This document shows, piece by piece, positions 23,211 to 35,734 of a stretch of DNA of 64,000 nt. The notes below the pieces were generated by a model that was given only the letters and a program-made list of their open reading frames with translations, made no database searches and was not told where the DNA came from. This DNA comes from Apostichopus japonicus (lineage: Eukaryota; Echinodermata; Holothuroidea; Aspidochirotida; Stichopodidae). Each line of letters begins with the position of its first letter. Positions within the stretch are counted from its first letter, which is position 1. The position numbers were made by a program, and so were the translations under genes. The DNA is taken from NCBI RefSeq assembly GCF_037975245.1, contig NC_092576.1:15908611-15972610 (forward strand), in the 5' to 3' direction.

Positions 23211-25068
23211 TACACAGGCTCTCTAGTGGATAAGCAGTTTGCTAAAAGTTTTATTTTATTTAGAATTATTTATGTTAGCAAATATAAAGTGAGTTGGCTC
23301 ACATCAATTTAGGAACATTACGGTCAACAAATGTTGTCCGCATTGTAATTAACTGATGAATGGAAATGTTGTTGTTGCAGGGACACCTTGCTCATCTCGC
23401 AACAAAAAGGATTCTTGCATTGCTTAGCCTAAAGCAGCGGTAGCTAAGGTGTCGTTGAGATACAATTCACACAAAAAGTAAAGTGAATGAGACATGATTT
23501 ATGTTACAACTCTTACACGTTGTGTTTGATACCGCTTTAACACCAATGCATTTACTTATCTATAGACAAGTAATTACATTTTAAGTTTATTAAGGTTAAT
23601 CATTAAAGCGTGTATTTAAAGACCATAAAAAACTTTTTACTTCTTTAGTTTGATTTTTATTGATTTTTACATGATTTTTTTTCAAACAGACGCAAACTGA
23701 AAACAAAATGTGGATCTCTTGAATTGCCAATATCATCAACAGTTTGGTTTCAGAACTGATGTGATGTCATCACTTTGTAGGTACATCGTCATACAACCGC
23801 TGTTTTTATACATTAACCTAACTGTTTAAAGTTCAGCTAGAAAAACACTTTTAAACTACTTTGGTCTCATGACTTTATATGGAGCTAATTCACTCTAGAC
23901 ATTGCAATCCATTGCTTCCCATTTGGGCCCTCTCCTTTTACCTTCGTTTCACCATAACCTTATGTGTTAACCTTAAACCAGAAAAGTTCATGTATCATAT
24001 ATGTACACGATATTGGTAGTCTGTTTGATGTTACTTTACAATTCACAAGGCGGCATTTACTAGTAATAGTTTGCAAGTGACGAAAACTTCAGGCTATGAT
24101 AGTAAAATAATCTTTGCGGTCATGGTTTTAAACAAAATGGAAATGATGTGAAAGGCCAACTTGTCAGGTATCCACTGATGGTTAGCGGTTAGCTCGTGAG
24201 AACTTCCATCTATACAAAGAGACCACATTACTTTTGTGATTTAGTGTGTAAGTCAACGGGGCTAGGGTGATATTTATATTTTCAGCCCAAAAGTGAAATT
24301 AAACAGCCGTCTGAGCATGTCTGGTCAGTTTTTCCTTCGCAATAAACTATTTGGTCATTAAGTCTTGGCCTACCAAAGCTTCCGTTCGTTGGGTTTTCTC
24401 TTCAACCTGTTAAGTAGTTGCCAAATGCACGACAGTCAAATCCTTCAGAATCAGACCCAATGCTTGTGTGTGACGTGACGACTAAGTTCAGTAAAATTTG
24501 AGATCTGTGTGCCACTAAAGTACATGGTCATCATATTTTATGTTACTTTCGCGAAATTTGGAAGTAACTGGTGTTAAATTAAGGGCAAAATCTTAGTACA
24601 ATGCATGCAATACCTGTAATACTACTAATAGTAGTTAGGCCTAAATGCCAGAATGGCTATGGTAGTAGCCTAGAATAAGTCTAAACTATTTGTAGCACAA
24701 TGTTGTATGAGTTCAATATCATAATCAGAATGGCTGCTGAGTGTTAATACCTTGCACAGAGAATGTTTTGGAGTCTTATTTAGCAAACAATCTACTAAGG
24801 TGTGCCATTTTCTGCCCTTGAGTATGTGCATCAAGGGCTTTTTCAGCCTACTCAAGGTCATTAATTTTCTGTTGTTTTGTCAATTTTCAGAGAAAGTTGA
24901 TGTGCTAAGTCCTCAGCATTCACAGTTATATACTTATATACAGCATGGTTGTGGTATCCATGGACTGCACTGGTTAGATTAGGTAACAGCATATCCCAAA
25001 CAACCCTGACATCAGAAGGAGATATCCTGATGCTGCCATATCTACTTCAGTAACTACAGGAACCAGTG
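23211..25068. other. Non-coding, nothing recognised
   Basis: Unique-looking sequence up to the first CACTA-like element. Short ORFs at 24670-24861 and 24752-24982 overlap on opposite strands and show no family. Confidence 0.4.
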
Positions 25069-25588
25069 CACTGCAAAAATAAACTAGTCAATATTGCAAC
25101 GGACTAACGTTAAAGTAGTATGTAACGTTAGTCAATGCACCTGGACTAGCAAAAATCTTCGTTTCATCACTGCTTCTTAGTCAGTTTACACTGACTAAGG
25201 AAAATATTATCGCAGTTTAGTCGGTGGCGACGGACTAAGGTATTTTAACCCATGGACTAAGAACGATACGGACACCCGATTTACGCCATAATCGTAGCTT
25301 AGTCGGTGTCGACGGACTAATGTATTTTAATCCAATTCGATTCAATTCAATTTGGAAACCGAGAGGCAACGGCAGCTTGCTGGGCTTGGCATAGTTTCAT
25401 ACGATCATTCTAAGCAAATTTCAACCGTAAATCACCCAAGAAGGTCTTTAGAATAATGGAGGTATTAACTGCCTTCATTGGCCTACCTGTTATTCCTTAA
25501 AATTGAAGGTAAAATTAAGGTTAATTGTTAGGCCACTGGCACTAGTACTGTATTATGGTTAGTGTTACGCTACGCAGTATCATGGTGG

Positions 25589-26175
25589 GCTCATAATTGA
25601 CGCACTTAAGGATTTCATCAACGATATCTATCAAGGAAAAATCCAAATCACTCGACTGTATCTATTTTTCATATGAATAGTTCCTCAGAAATGTTATGAT
25701 CTCAAAATATTTAAGGTTCTGTGCTTATGCACCGTACGATTGAGCAGAATTTGACCACAAAATGTCTGCCGTGTCAAGTTCTTTCATACCCCTAAATTGA
25801 CGCATTCGTTGTAAAGATAACTATAGTGTATGCCTTAGTATACATCCATTGACTTTAAATGCTGTTTGCTATGCTCTGAGCTTCTAAGCTCAGACAGGTC
25901 AGGTCCCTGATAGTAGTGATATATATTGCGGTAATGTTGGTGATTTTTAGGGAGTAAGATTTCCAAATGACCAAAAAATGTGCAAAACTGGTGGGAGGGT
26001 GTTAAAAGCTTAAAAAATACTACAATTTGGTCAGCAAATAGATGAAATGGATTCAAACTCATAAAATATGTCATTCTGCTTGACTGCAAAAACTTTAGGT
26101 GGCCTGCTGTATCGTTGCTAGTAATAATTGAGGGTGCGTCAATTACGAGGGTGCGTCAATTATGAAGCCTTTACG
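25589..26175. mobile_element. MITE-like insertion inside CACTA-like copy 1
   Basis: Absent from copy 2, where the sequence runs directly from GTAACGCTAC to CGTTGTCACGTTGGCG (33990-34010). The insert has inverted ends: TCATAATTGACGCAC (25591-25605) at the left and GTGCGTCAATTATGA (26151-26165) at the right, with an extra GTGCGTCAATTA at 26135-26146. Exact ends and target duplication are not clear; the inserted segment including flanks spans about 25577-26181. Confidence 0.65.
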
Positions 26176-26984
26176 TGTAACCGTTGTTACGCTGGCGTTT
26201 CGCAATACACAAGTGCAATAACAGTGAGTAGCCTATAGGCTTCTACTGGGTACTGCAGTGTATTCTCAACACTAAAGTGTGCATTCTAAACACCAATTAA
26301 CAATGTGTTATGTGTGTATTGGGCTAGATTGAACAGTGGCACATAATCTTCTAATTTATTCCCAAACAAATGCTGGAACTATTAGTCTCAATAGTTTATT
26401 TGAAGTCCACACTCATTTGGTAAAGATTTCCTGTAATTTCCCAAATGAATCTAAATGGGTCGGCTATGTGATATCGAATAAGCAAGGCTAGACCTTCAAA
26501 CTTACAGTCACAGTAGGCTGAACAAATTATGTTGGCTAGTCATCGGTATTATATACTTTAGTACTATATATTAAAAAGACTAAATCAAAACGACCGAAAG
26601 ACAAACTTAGTGTAACAAAGTACTGATTCTTTCTAGCCTAGGTCTAAACAGGCTTGTTATGTGAGCAAGCAAAATAACAACTATAAACGATAAGGCCTAT
26701 AAATAAGTTGGCTCAGTGCATTTGTGTTTCTAAAATTTTATATTGTTATAGATCATAAAAACAAACAAAGATTTAGCCCATGTTTTAGTATCTCTGTACT
26801 CTGGGCATTTGATTCTGGTTGCAATGGTGATGACACTCACCTGGTTCAAATGTTCAGCTTTATACAGTCTGCTTCAAACTTTGGGATTGTTTTTTGAAAC
26901 TATAGTGGAAGCAAATCTCACATAACTTTGTGGTGACAACTTTATTTTTTTTTCAAATGATGAAATTTTGCTGTTTCTTTTTCC

Positions 26985-27184
26985 AGGAAGAATTGAAAAG
27001 CCAAATATCCAAGTCAAGGGTGAGGTTTCCTGTGATGTACGACACCAGTGTGGAGGCAACAGCAGAAGAGGAGAACGGTGTTATATATGGCTTAAAGACA
27101 TGTTTTAAGATGATATATTGGTACCCTTTGCAGAACAAAAGAGTTTATAAGAGAGTCCAAATAGCTAAGGAACAAGTACCATAG
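26985..27184 (+). CDS. ORF of the CACTA-like element, function unknown
   Basis: After a CTTTTTCCAG acceptor-like site the frame encodes ELKSQISKSRVRFPVMYDTS, then VEATAEEENGVIYGLKTCFK and MIYWYP, ending TAG after EQVP. The same exon, with a few substitutions and a frameshift, is in copy 2 (35372-35633), whose version ends YCTQLFNDI. Similarity is retained at the protein level in both copies, which points to former coding sequence of the element. The family is not recognised; no zinc-finger or catalytic motif is seen. Confidence 0.4.
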
Positions 27185-27339
27185 AGAAAAAAGACGGAAG
27201 AGTGAGTTTAACTATTGTACCCAACTGTTTAATGATATTAAAGATACTTTTCATAACCTGTTTAAAAAAAAACAGTCTGGTATATCATTTACGTGCAAGC
27301 TTCATAAATTTGGTAAAATTTTTACTGATTTGTAGAGCG

Positions 27340-27484
27340 GGAGCCCAGAGGGTTTGGTTAGCTGGGAAGGTAACTAATTGCGTGGTACATCACAATGTTC
27401 ACAGTGCATTCCTCTATATGAAACCAGACGACTGGCAAACCGGCTGTGGTGGGTGTGGCTGGGAGAGTAATTTTAAAGTCACCT
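27340..27484 (+). CDS. Second short ORF of the CACTA-like element
   Basis: Encodes RVWLAGKVTNCVVHHNVHSA, then FLYMKPDDWQTGCGGCGWES and NFKVT, ending TGA. It occurs once in copy 1 but twice, in inverted orientation, in copy 2 (about 35745-35880 plus, 37109-37260 minus). The C-G-G-C-G-W segment is intriguing but belongs to no family I can name. It may be an exon of the original element or an incidental frame in the repeat. Confidence 0.3.
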
Positions 27485-27739
27485 GATAGCTAACCTAGAT
27501 CAACTTTCATGGTAACCACATCAAAGTAAGTACAATGTGTCAGGTATGTCCCCAAGAGCAACAAATGGCCATTGCCAGTAATTATTGGTGGCGGGGTACG
27601 GTAGCCCTGCCCCCAAAAACCCCAAACCCCAAAAATGCCCATCCCCTGATTGACCTATGACCTGAAACTTGGTTTCTTTTCCAGTAGTTTTAAATTGGTC
27701 ACACCAAAAGCTCACCTAGTTTAATAAGGGGGGGGGGGG

Positions 27740-28215
27740 GCGGACTCAGGCAGTGCTGGCCCATCAATATAAATTACTAGAAATGCCCATCCCTTACATA
27801 TGATGTGATACCTATCATTTTCCAGTAGGGTTCAATTGGTTAAATCATGAGCTGACCTAGATCAATGAGGGAAGGGGCATTTTGGGGGTCTACTGGCAGT
27901 GGTACCCCACCAATATAAATGACTGGAAATGCCCATCCCTTACATATGAAGTGATACCTGTCATTTTCCAGTAGTTTTCAACTGGTTACATCATGAGCTC
28001 ATCTAGGTCAATGGGGGATGGGCATTTTGGGGGTCTACTGGCAGGGGTACCCCACCAATAAAAATTACTGGCAACGCCCATCCCTTGTATCTGAAGTCCT
28101 AACCAACATTTTCCAGTGGGTTTCAAGTGGTTACCTCATGAGCTGACCTAGGTCAGCCGTGAGATTTCAATCACTGATCATTGGCAGGGGTACCCCACCA
28201 CCAATAGTTACTGGC
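27740..28215. repeat. Tandem array of about 140-bp units inside CACTA-like copy 1
   Basis: Units run AATGCCCATCCCTTACATAT, then CCAGTAGTTTTCAACTGGTT, then GAGCTGACCTAGGTCAATGA, GGGATGGGCATTTTGGGGGT and CTACTGGCAGGGGTACCCCA. Each unit contains inverted pairs (GCCCATCCC/GGGATGGGC, CAGTAG…CAACTGG, GACCTAGGTC), so single strands would fold strongly. About 3.5 units here, more in copy 2. Confidence 0.85.
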
Positions 28216-29133
28216 GATGATTCTGTGCAAAGCTAATAATTATTTGGTAAAGCTGCTATTCCTGGCTTATAATTTGAGGGACCTAGATTTAAATGAATAG
28301 CTCCCAATATGTTATAAAATTTCAATGTAAATTTATGTTTGTTTATGCTAATGTGAGTTATCATGTGTTCTATCTGTATCTGTGCTTACACGTATAACAA
28401 ATTTTCTGTTCACAGGTCAATAATGGTGCAGATTTTTGGCTTCCTGAAAACGAGTGGGAAGCCATTTGTAGATAAGAGAAAGACTCTTTGTTCGTGAAGA
28501 CTTAACTGGTGTCGATTTAGGGTACCACTTTAAAACGAAAGTCGTGAGGAACTCTTGCCCAAGATTCAACTTTGCATTATTGTGCAGTACTACACTTTTG
28601 CGATTCATGTTTAAATCGCTTGATCCATTAACTTGTCTAAACTTTGTTGGAATAAAATGAATTGTAGACATCAGAAGTTTTATCAGAAATAAATATTGCC
28701 AGCGTACACATTTTTTGTGTTTCTTCTGCTCTCTTTTCTTTCAGTGGTTCTAGTCAGTGAAACTAGTCGGGTTTGATTCTTTCAGTGATTCTAGTCAGTG
28801 CAACTAGTCAGTCGATACCGACTAAGAAAGGTTAGTCGGGAGAGGCACCACCCTGACTAATGTAAAACCTGCTATACACTAGTCGATGGCTCATATAAAT
28901 TAGTCGGTAGAGACCGACTAATGTCACCAACTAATGTAACTGACTAATATACATTTACCGACTAAGATATTGCTGATCGACTAAGCTGACGGACTAATAT
29001 GACCGACTAAGAAATCCAACTGACTAAGGAATAAATTAATCGGTATAGCAACTGACTAAGGCTATGTTAGTCGGTAGAGGCACCAGATGGACTAACGTTA
29101 TGTTAGTCGGTGGACCAATTTAAGTTTTCAGTG

Positions 29134-31832
29134 TGCTTGGCACCAATGGATACTAAGGTAATTCACATTGTTGCTCTTTTCCAAGCAACAAATGTGAATG
29201 TTTTATCATATTATGTGTCCCCCTCTCCACATTTCTTTCCCTATAACTGTCTTTAAACACAATGTAACAAACTATGCACAACATTTAACTAGACTGAATA
29301 TGCTCTGGAGGTGAAAAATGTAACTAGATAGCATTTCAATAAGATTTCTTTTAGACTATCGTACTTACTGTTACATTGAGCCTGTGGGTTACAAATCCCG
29401 GTGAGCGAGCTTTTGGGAAAGAAAACACTTCTTTTATTCTTAGAAACTTGACAGTTGTATAAGAGTGACGTACAATATCAATGAGAAATGTTCAAAACAG
29501 TTCAGGAATACATTGGGTAAGTCTCGAAAATCAATTCGGGAGGAATCAGCTGAGCTAAACAAAAGTTATTTCTTCACTCTTCAGAACCAGAGACGAATAA
29601 GCCCGTCCGGCTGTACTTTCTCTGGATGATATTGGGGCAGGTAGGGCAAGCTTGACCAAATAGACTGTGATCTGGAATACCAATAACACCTGAAAGAATC
29701 ATAAATGCACCCAAATTTGGTCCAGTTTATCAAACTTGGTGACTGTAAGTGTTGTTGCAGATATAAACCTGGTTACTGCGTACACAGTATGGCCCATATG
29801 TTTATTACACACCGTGCATTCTGAAATATCCGAAAATCCATGATACTGCATATTGAAATTTAATGATCCGAGCACGTGGAGTCAGAACTAAATTATATTT
29901 CTAAAAAAAACGAGTAGCACCTCTAATGATATTGTCAAAATTGAAGTTGCTTTCAGTTTGTTTTATTAGGTTATTTGTTAATATCAATGAAATTGATATT
30001 GCCCATTTTAGCTGCAACATCAGACCACATTCCAAAGATGTGTTTGTCACGGGTAAGGTAGAACTATTCGCTGGACAACGTAATAACTCGAGGCGGATGG
30101 CGTGTGTCTTTTCTATGAGTTTTATTTACTCCTCGTAACCAGGGGCAAAAACCCTGAAACACAACGTAAAATGTACGCATTGTATAAACAAATATTTCAC
30201 ACAAATTAGACGTTACACCGGCAATATGAAACATATCAAACATGCATTGATCTCGCTGTATGATCCCATGATTTTACACCTTATTAACACTTATCACCTA
30301 TTTACAATATGCCCTCCCTATACAGACATTCGATACTAACAAACTTCTCATAAATATATTTTATATGTGCTTTCCAATCTCTAGCATATTCCGGCCTCGC
30401 TACACTCAAATAAGAAACAAGAATATGACTAACTAGTTGCGTTCCCTCTACTGCATAGTGAGGTTTGACTTAGTATACATAAGAAAATGAGACACTTACG
30501 GAATTCGGTCAGTTTCCGGCTTTTACACGTTTCGGTACGTCCTTTACGATATATGACAAGATATATATATATATATATATTGCTACGAATTCACCAGCGG
30601 GGAACTGAAGTTGCCCCTACATATACTATATTGCCACAAGTAACTGCTGTGGTGCACCCAGCACCCTTGCACCAAGTATACTGTACCAAACACGAATACC
30701 ACGCCCTGACCTGCTTACCCGGCCTATTCATACCAACCTTTTCCCTGCATTTTATGCAAATTAATCTAAACAAAGACTTGCACAAATTCCATTGATGCCC
30801 GTCGAGCAATCGGTGAATTAAACAAAGCATATACTAGAATGTCGTATGTTACTAATTTGAACTTCGTGAGCAAAACAGACAACAAATGAATATTCATGAG
30901 TAAATTTATACAGCTGCACGATAGTCGCTAGACTTGCGTCAAGCATACTCGTGACAGTGTTTGTAGAAATTTGTGCATGATAATGAAGTCTAAAGTTCAC
31001 TTTGGAGCAAATCGAATAGAACAGGGTAATATACCGGGTTCCTTAAGGTCCTTTGACTCTCTGCTTTGTAGAAGAAAGGTTTTTATACCTGTTAATTCCC
31101 AAAGAAATTGCAGGTTAGTTGGTACCAAGTTTGACATGTAAGTTGGTGCAAAAGCGGTGCATACTCTATGCCTTGGACTTGTCTTTCTACCAAGGCTCTC
31201 CCACGCATCTGCATCCCATGGCAATGACAGTCAATGACCGTGGCGTTCGACACAAATAACAAGTTGCTAAATATGTGTTTTGTTTGGTGCAATTGATGAA
31301 ACGAACAATAGATGATGGCACGATTATATGTATTATTTTCATTCTCAGACTGCATTATTTTTATTAAGCTACATGTGTAGTTGTTCTTTGAAACCCGTAT
31401 CCTTTAAGTAACCATCTACCGCTGACATGTTTAGAATAAACTTGTTTCAATATTACCCAAGTTTCTTGGATACACGCAAAAAGAATGATGTGTGTCCATA
31501 TCTCAATGAATAAATGATGCTAGTATAACTGCATGAGAACGTTCTACATAATGTACACAATAATTCGACTGTTCGGCCTACCAAAGGGAAACAATAAAAC
31601 AGAACATGTTACGTAAAACTGTATGATTTCATATGGAGGATATAACATAATTCTAAACGACGAGGCCATTTTCATCATAACCTGGAACATTAAAGGGTTA
31701 GCATATAAACGTTACAAAAGAGGCAATTGTTTGTCACTCTATACATTTGTGTTTCTCATGTTAGAATTGAGCAATTGTCAGGATAGCTTATCATAAACAA
31801 ACGGTACGATGTGGACTCACTCTGATCTATAT
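29134..31832. other. Non-coding, nothing recognised
   Basis: Spacer between the two CACTA-like elements. A short TA tract lies at 30561-30580. Overlapping opposite-strand ORFs at 30487-30830 and 30997-31355 match no family. Confidence 0.4.
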
Positions 31833-32566
31833 ACTTTACAACCCTTGGTTAAATATTACTGAACTTAATATTCCCAGTTGCTGAAAGAAGACAATAAAAT
31901 GTTAGAACATGTCATAAACACAAATCAAAGTTTACACTTTATGGTCGATAAATAATGATTATAGTAGCAATATTTGATAACAGAAAATGAAACAAAAATA
32001 TCACTTAACAACACCCTTCCAAATTTTGAAATGCGTATATGCGACTCTGTCACTGTGACAGTAAAATCCCTTTATTACTAAGGCTTGCCTACTTTACAAC
32101 CCATGGTTAATATTACTGAAATTTAAATTCAGAGTTGCTGAATGAAGACAATGAAGGTAAGAGCATGTCATAAACACAAAACACAGTTTACACTTTATGG
32201 TCGATATCTTATTATTATAGTAGCAATATTTAATACAAAAAGAATCAAACAAGAATAGCACTTAACAACACCCTTCCAAATTTTGAAAATGCGTATGCGA
32301 CTCTATCAAGGTAAAATCTCTTTATTACCAAAGCTTGTCTACTTTACAACCTATGGTTAAATATTACTGAACTTTATATTCGCAGTTGCTGAATGGTGAC
32401 AATAAGTGTAAACATGTCATAAAAAGAGTTTGGTTACACTTTATGGTCGATATATAATGTAGCAATAGTTCATAAAAGAGGATCGAACAAGAATAGCAGT
32501 ACAACACCCTTCGAAATCTTGATAAAAGCGTATGCGACTTTGTCATTGTGACTTTGTCAAAAGTTA
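31833..32566. repeat. Three-copy tandem repeat, about 255-bp period
   Basis: Units start at 31833, 32091 and 32341 with ACTTTACAAC(C)…GGTTAAATATTACTGAA. They share TTACACTTTATGGTCGATA, TAGTAGCAATA, AACAACACCCTTCCAAATTT and GCGTATGCGACTCT. Divergence with small indels indicates an old triplication. No coding frame. Confidence 0.92.
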
Positions 32567-33314
32567 AGTGCTAATAAAACTTCATAATGATACCAATGTC
32601 CACTTATAGGTAGGTTATTATATGATATACCAGTATCTGAAATATTCCTATTCCCACTAAACCTGATCGTATATATATAACGAATGTAAGTGAGTGATTG
32701 AAAGTTAAATACCATTGTTCATTCTCCGAAAGAAAATACAAGAAAAGGATTGACTCGTTGTATTTTGGGATTAAACGGTGACTTTCGGCAGACTTTTAAC
32801 CTTGGTATCTAGATGTTCATGGTAAATGGACGCATAATGAGTGTTATTAATAATTCTATATCCATTGAGGATATTCTGACATGCTCATTTAAGGATTCAG
32901 ATAGTATGGCCCAGTTTTAAATGTTTATCCGCTATTGCATAAAAGGTAATAATTCAACGCAGACGTGTCATATTCATTTCATATAAAAATCACATTGACG
33001 GCACATTTCCTCGAAAATGTATTTTAAATTTGTTATTTGAGGCCATAAAAAGTTTGTTTCCCTTTGAGGTTTGTTTTTTGACCTAAAAGTCTGTGAATTA
33101 TGCAAACAGTCTAAGCACTGTCATTTATTTATATTACATGCTTAAAGGGTCGTTTTGCAAACACCATCTCTGTTATTTAAAGCAATGGTGGTCCTATAGC
33201 AGTATGTATGACGATCTGAACATATTTACTTAACAGTTGCGCCTACAGATACGCTACCAGTTTTAGTGTAACGATGGACCGTTTGTTACTTTTAAAGGAG
33301 CCCTTCTCGTAAGC

Positions 33315-33317
<3 letters not shown>
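32567..33317. other. Non-coding, nothing recognised
   Basis: No exon or repeat recognised. Confidence 0.4.

Positions 33318-33370
<53 letters not shown>
33318..33370. repeat. (TA)n microsatellite
   Basis: About 50 bp of pure TA. Confidence 0.95.
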
Positions 33371-33375
<5 letters not shown>

Positions 33376-34370
33376 CATGATCATCAGACAACTGGATGTA
33401 AACATTCGTGTACGTGACCTTAACATGTTATTTCTTCATATCACTGTCGGGCGGTTTGTTGGTATGGCAGCACTTTAAAATGAGCTCTGTTTATACACTG
33501 AAAAAATAAACTAGTCAATATTGCTACGGACTAACGTTAAATAAGTCTGTAACGTTAGTCAATGCACACGGACTAGCAAAAATCTTCGTTTCATCGCTGC
33601 TTCTTAGTTAGTTTACACTGACTAAGGAAAATATAATCGCAGCTTAGTCGGTGGCGACGGACTAAGGTATTTTAACCCATGGACTAAGAACGAAACGGAC
33701 ACCCGATTTACGCCATAATCGTAGCTTAGTCGGTGTCGACAGACTAATGTATTTTAACTCAATTCGATTCACTTCAATTTGGAAACCGAGAGGCAACGGC
33801 AGCTTGCTGGGCTTGGCATAGTTTCATACGATCACTCTAAGAACTTTCAACCGTAAATCACCCAAGAAGGTCTTTAGAAGAATGGAGGTATTAACTGCAT
33901 CATCGGCTTACCTGTTATTCCTTTAACTTGAAGGTAAAATTAAAGTTAATTGTTAGGCCACTGGCACTAGTACTGTATTATGGTTAGTGTAACGCTACCG
34001 TTGTCACGTTGGCGTTTCGCAATATACAAGTGCAATGACAGTGAGTAGCCTATAGGCTTCTACTGGGTACTGCAGTGCATTCTCAATACTAAAGTGTGCA
34101 TTCTAAACACCAATTAACAATGTGTTATGTGTGTATTGGGCTAGATTGAACAGTGGCACATAATCTTCTAATTTATTCCCAAACAAATGCTGGAACTATA
34201 AGGCTCAATAGTTGATTTGAAGTCTACACTCATTTGGTAAAGATTTCCTGTAATTTCCCATGTGAATCTAAATGGGTAGGCTTTGTGATATTGAATAAGC
34301 AAGGCTAGACCTTCAAACGTACAGTCACAGTAGTCTTAACAAATTATGTTGGCTAGTCAACGGTATTATA

Positions 34371-34937
34371 TGTTGCGAGCAGTCAGGATGCACGCTTCAG
34401 TTCTATTTAACCTTTTCATTTATCATTTTTTAGTATTTAATTTCCGGTCACGCCTAGGAAACAATTGCGACATTCCTTCACGGTCGACTTGCTTACTGTA
34501 AGAAGTATTAACCGTTTTTTCTCAGGAAAGCTTGATAGTCTGAAGTTATTATAACATGTGCTTTTAGTATACTGCCAAAAGAGTAAGTTGTTGTATTTTT
34601 ATTGATATTTTATGTAAAAGTAACGGAAAATTTAGTATGTTTAGTTTGGTCTAATTGCACGTTTTTTTTTCTGTCCAATGTAGTGCAGGGTTCACTTGCG
34701 CGAATTCAAATTATTCTGTTTATGTATATGCATCGATTCTTAGATTATGATGTTTTTTGACATTTATTTGTAATTCAAACATATCTGTTTAGTCGCAAAA
34801 TTTAAAGGTTAAGATTAATTAGTTTTCTCTTTTTGATCCTAGATTGAATGAAACTCATTGGCGTAAATAATAGATCAGATGATACAGTTTAACGCAGTTG
34901 CTAAAACTCTGGGTATTCTCTAGTCTTCGCCGGTCCA
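34371..34937. mobile_element. Solo LTR (567 bp) inserted in CACTA-like copy 2
   Basis: Starts TGTTGCGAGCAGTCAGGATG and ends CTTCGCCGGTCCA, giving the TG…CA ends of an LTR. It is flanked by a perfect 5-bp duplication TTATA (34366-34370 and 34938-34942). Copy 1 of the host element has the empty site with one TTATA (CGGTATTATATACTTTAG, about 26544-26561). No internal retrotransposon sequence remains, so this is an LTR-LTR recombination product of a 5-bp-duplicating family (Gypsy, Copia or BEL/Pao type; not distinguishable). Confidence 0.88.
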
Positions 34938-35371
34938 TTATATACCTTAGTACTACTAGTAAGACTAAATCAAAACGACCGAAGACAAACTTAGTGTAAC
35001 AAAGTACTGATTCTCCTCTAGCCTAGGTCTAAACAGGCTTGTTATGTGAGCAAGCAAAATAACAACTAAAAACGATTAGGCCTATAAATAAGTTGGCTCA
35101 GTGCATTTCTGTTTCTAAAATTTTATATTTTTAAAGATCATAAAAACAAACAAAGATTTAGCCCATGTTTTATTATCTCTGTATTCTGGGCATTTGATTC
35201 TGGTTGCAATGGTGATGACACTCTCGTTCAAATTTTCAGCTTTATACAGTCTGCTTCAAACTTTGGGATTGTTTTTTGAGACTATAGTGGAAGCAAATCT
35301 CACATAACTTTGTGGTGACGACTTTATTTATTTTTTTCAAATGATGAATACTTTGCTGTTTCTTTTTTTCC

Positions 35372-35633
35372 AGCAGGAATTGAAAAGCCAAATATCTAAG
35401 TCAAGGGTGAGCTTTCCTGTGATGTACAGTACGACACCAGTGTGGAGGCAACAACAGAAGAGGAGAATTGTGTTATATATGGCTTAAAGACATGTTTTAA
35501 GATGATATATTGGTACCCTTCGCAGAACAAAAAGTTTATCCAAGAGTCCAAAAAGCAAAGGAACAAGTACCATAGAGAAAAAAGATGGAAGAGTGAGTTT
35601 AACTATTGTACCCAACTGTTTAATGATATTTAA
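35372..35633 (+). pseudogene. Copy-2 version of the CACTA-like element ORF
   Basis: Homologous to 26985-27184 after a TTTTTTTCCAGCAG acceptor-like site. It has a 4-nt difference (CAGT added before ACGACACCAGTG) that breaks the frame, then continues as EATTEEENCVIYGLKTCFKM, IYWYPSQNKKFIQESKKQRN and YCTQLFNDI to a TAA. Confidence 0.4.
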
Positions 35634-35734
35634 GATACTTTTCATAACCTGTTTTAAAAAAAAAACAGTCTAGTTTATCATTTACGTGCAAGCTTCATTA
35701 GTTTGGTCAAATTTTCACTGATCTGTAGAGCGGG

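Larger units (their letters stand above)
25069..29133. mobile_element. CACTA-like DNA transposon, copy 1 (4.07 kb)
   Basis: The left end is CACTGCAAAAATAAACTAGTC. The right end, reverse-complemented, is CACTGAAAACTTAAATTGGT. Both subterminal regions (about 25085-25330 and 28760-29115) are packed with GACTAA/TTAGTC motifs, the kind of transposase-binding subterminal repeat seen in CACTA (EnSpm) elements. The interior includes a splice-framed ORF (26985-27184), a second short ORF (27340-27484) and an array of roughly 140-bp repeats (27740-28210). No transposase DDE motif was recognised. Flanks are GTG and TGC, so no clear duplication is visible here; copy 2 gives a 3-bp one. The same structure at 33496-38276 confirms the boundaries. 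Confidence 0.8.

Noticed and set aside
30487-31355. Several overlapping ORFs of 75-102 codons on both strands
   Set aside because: No conserved motif or exon boundary; mutual overlap on opposite strands argues against coding.
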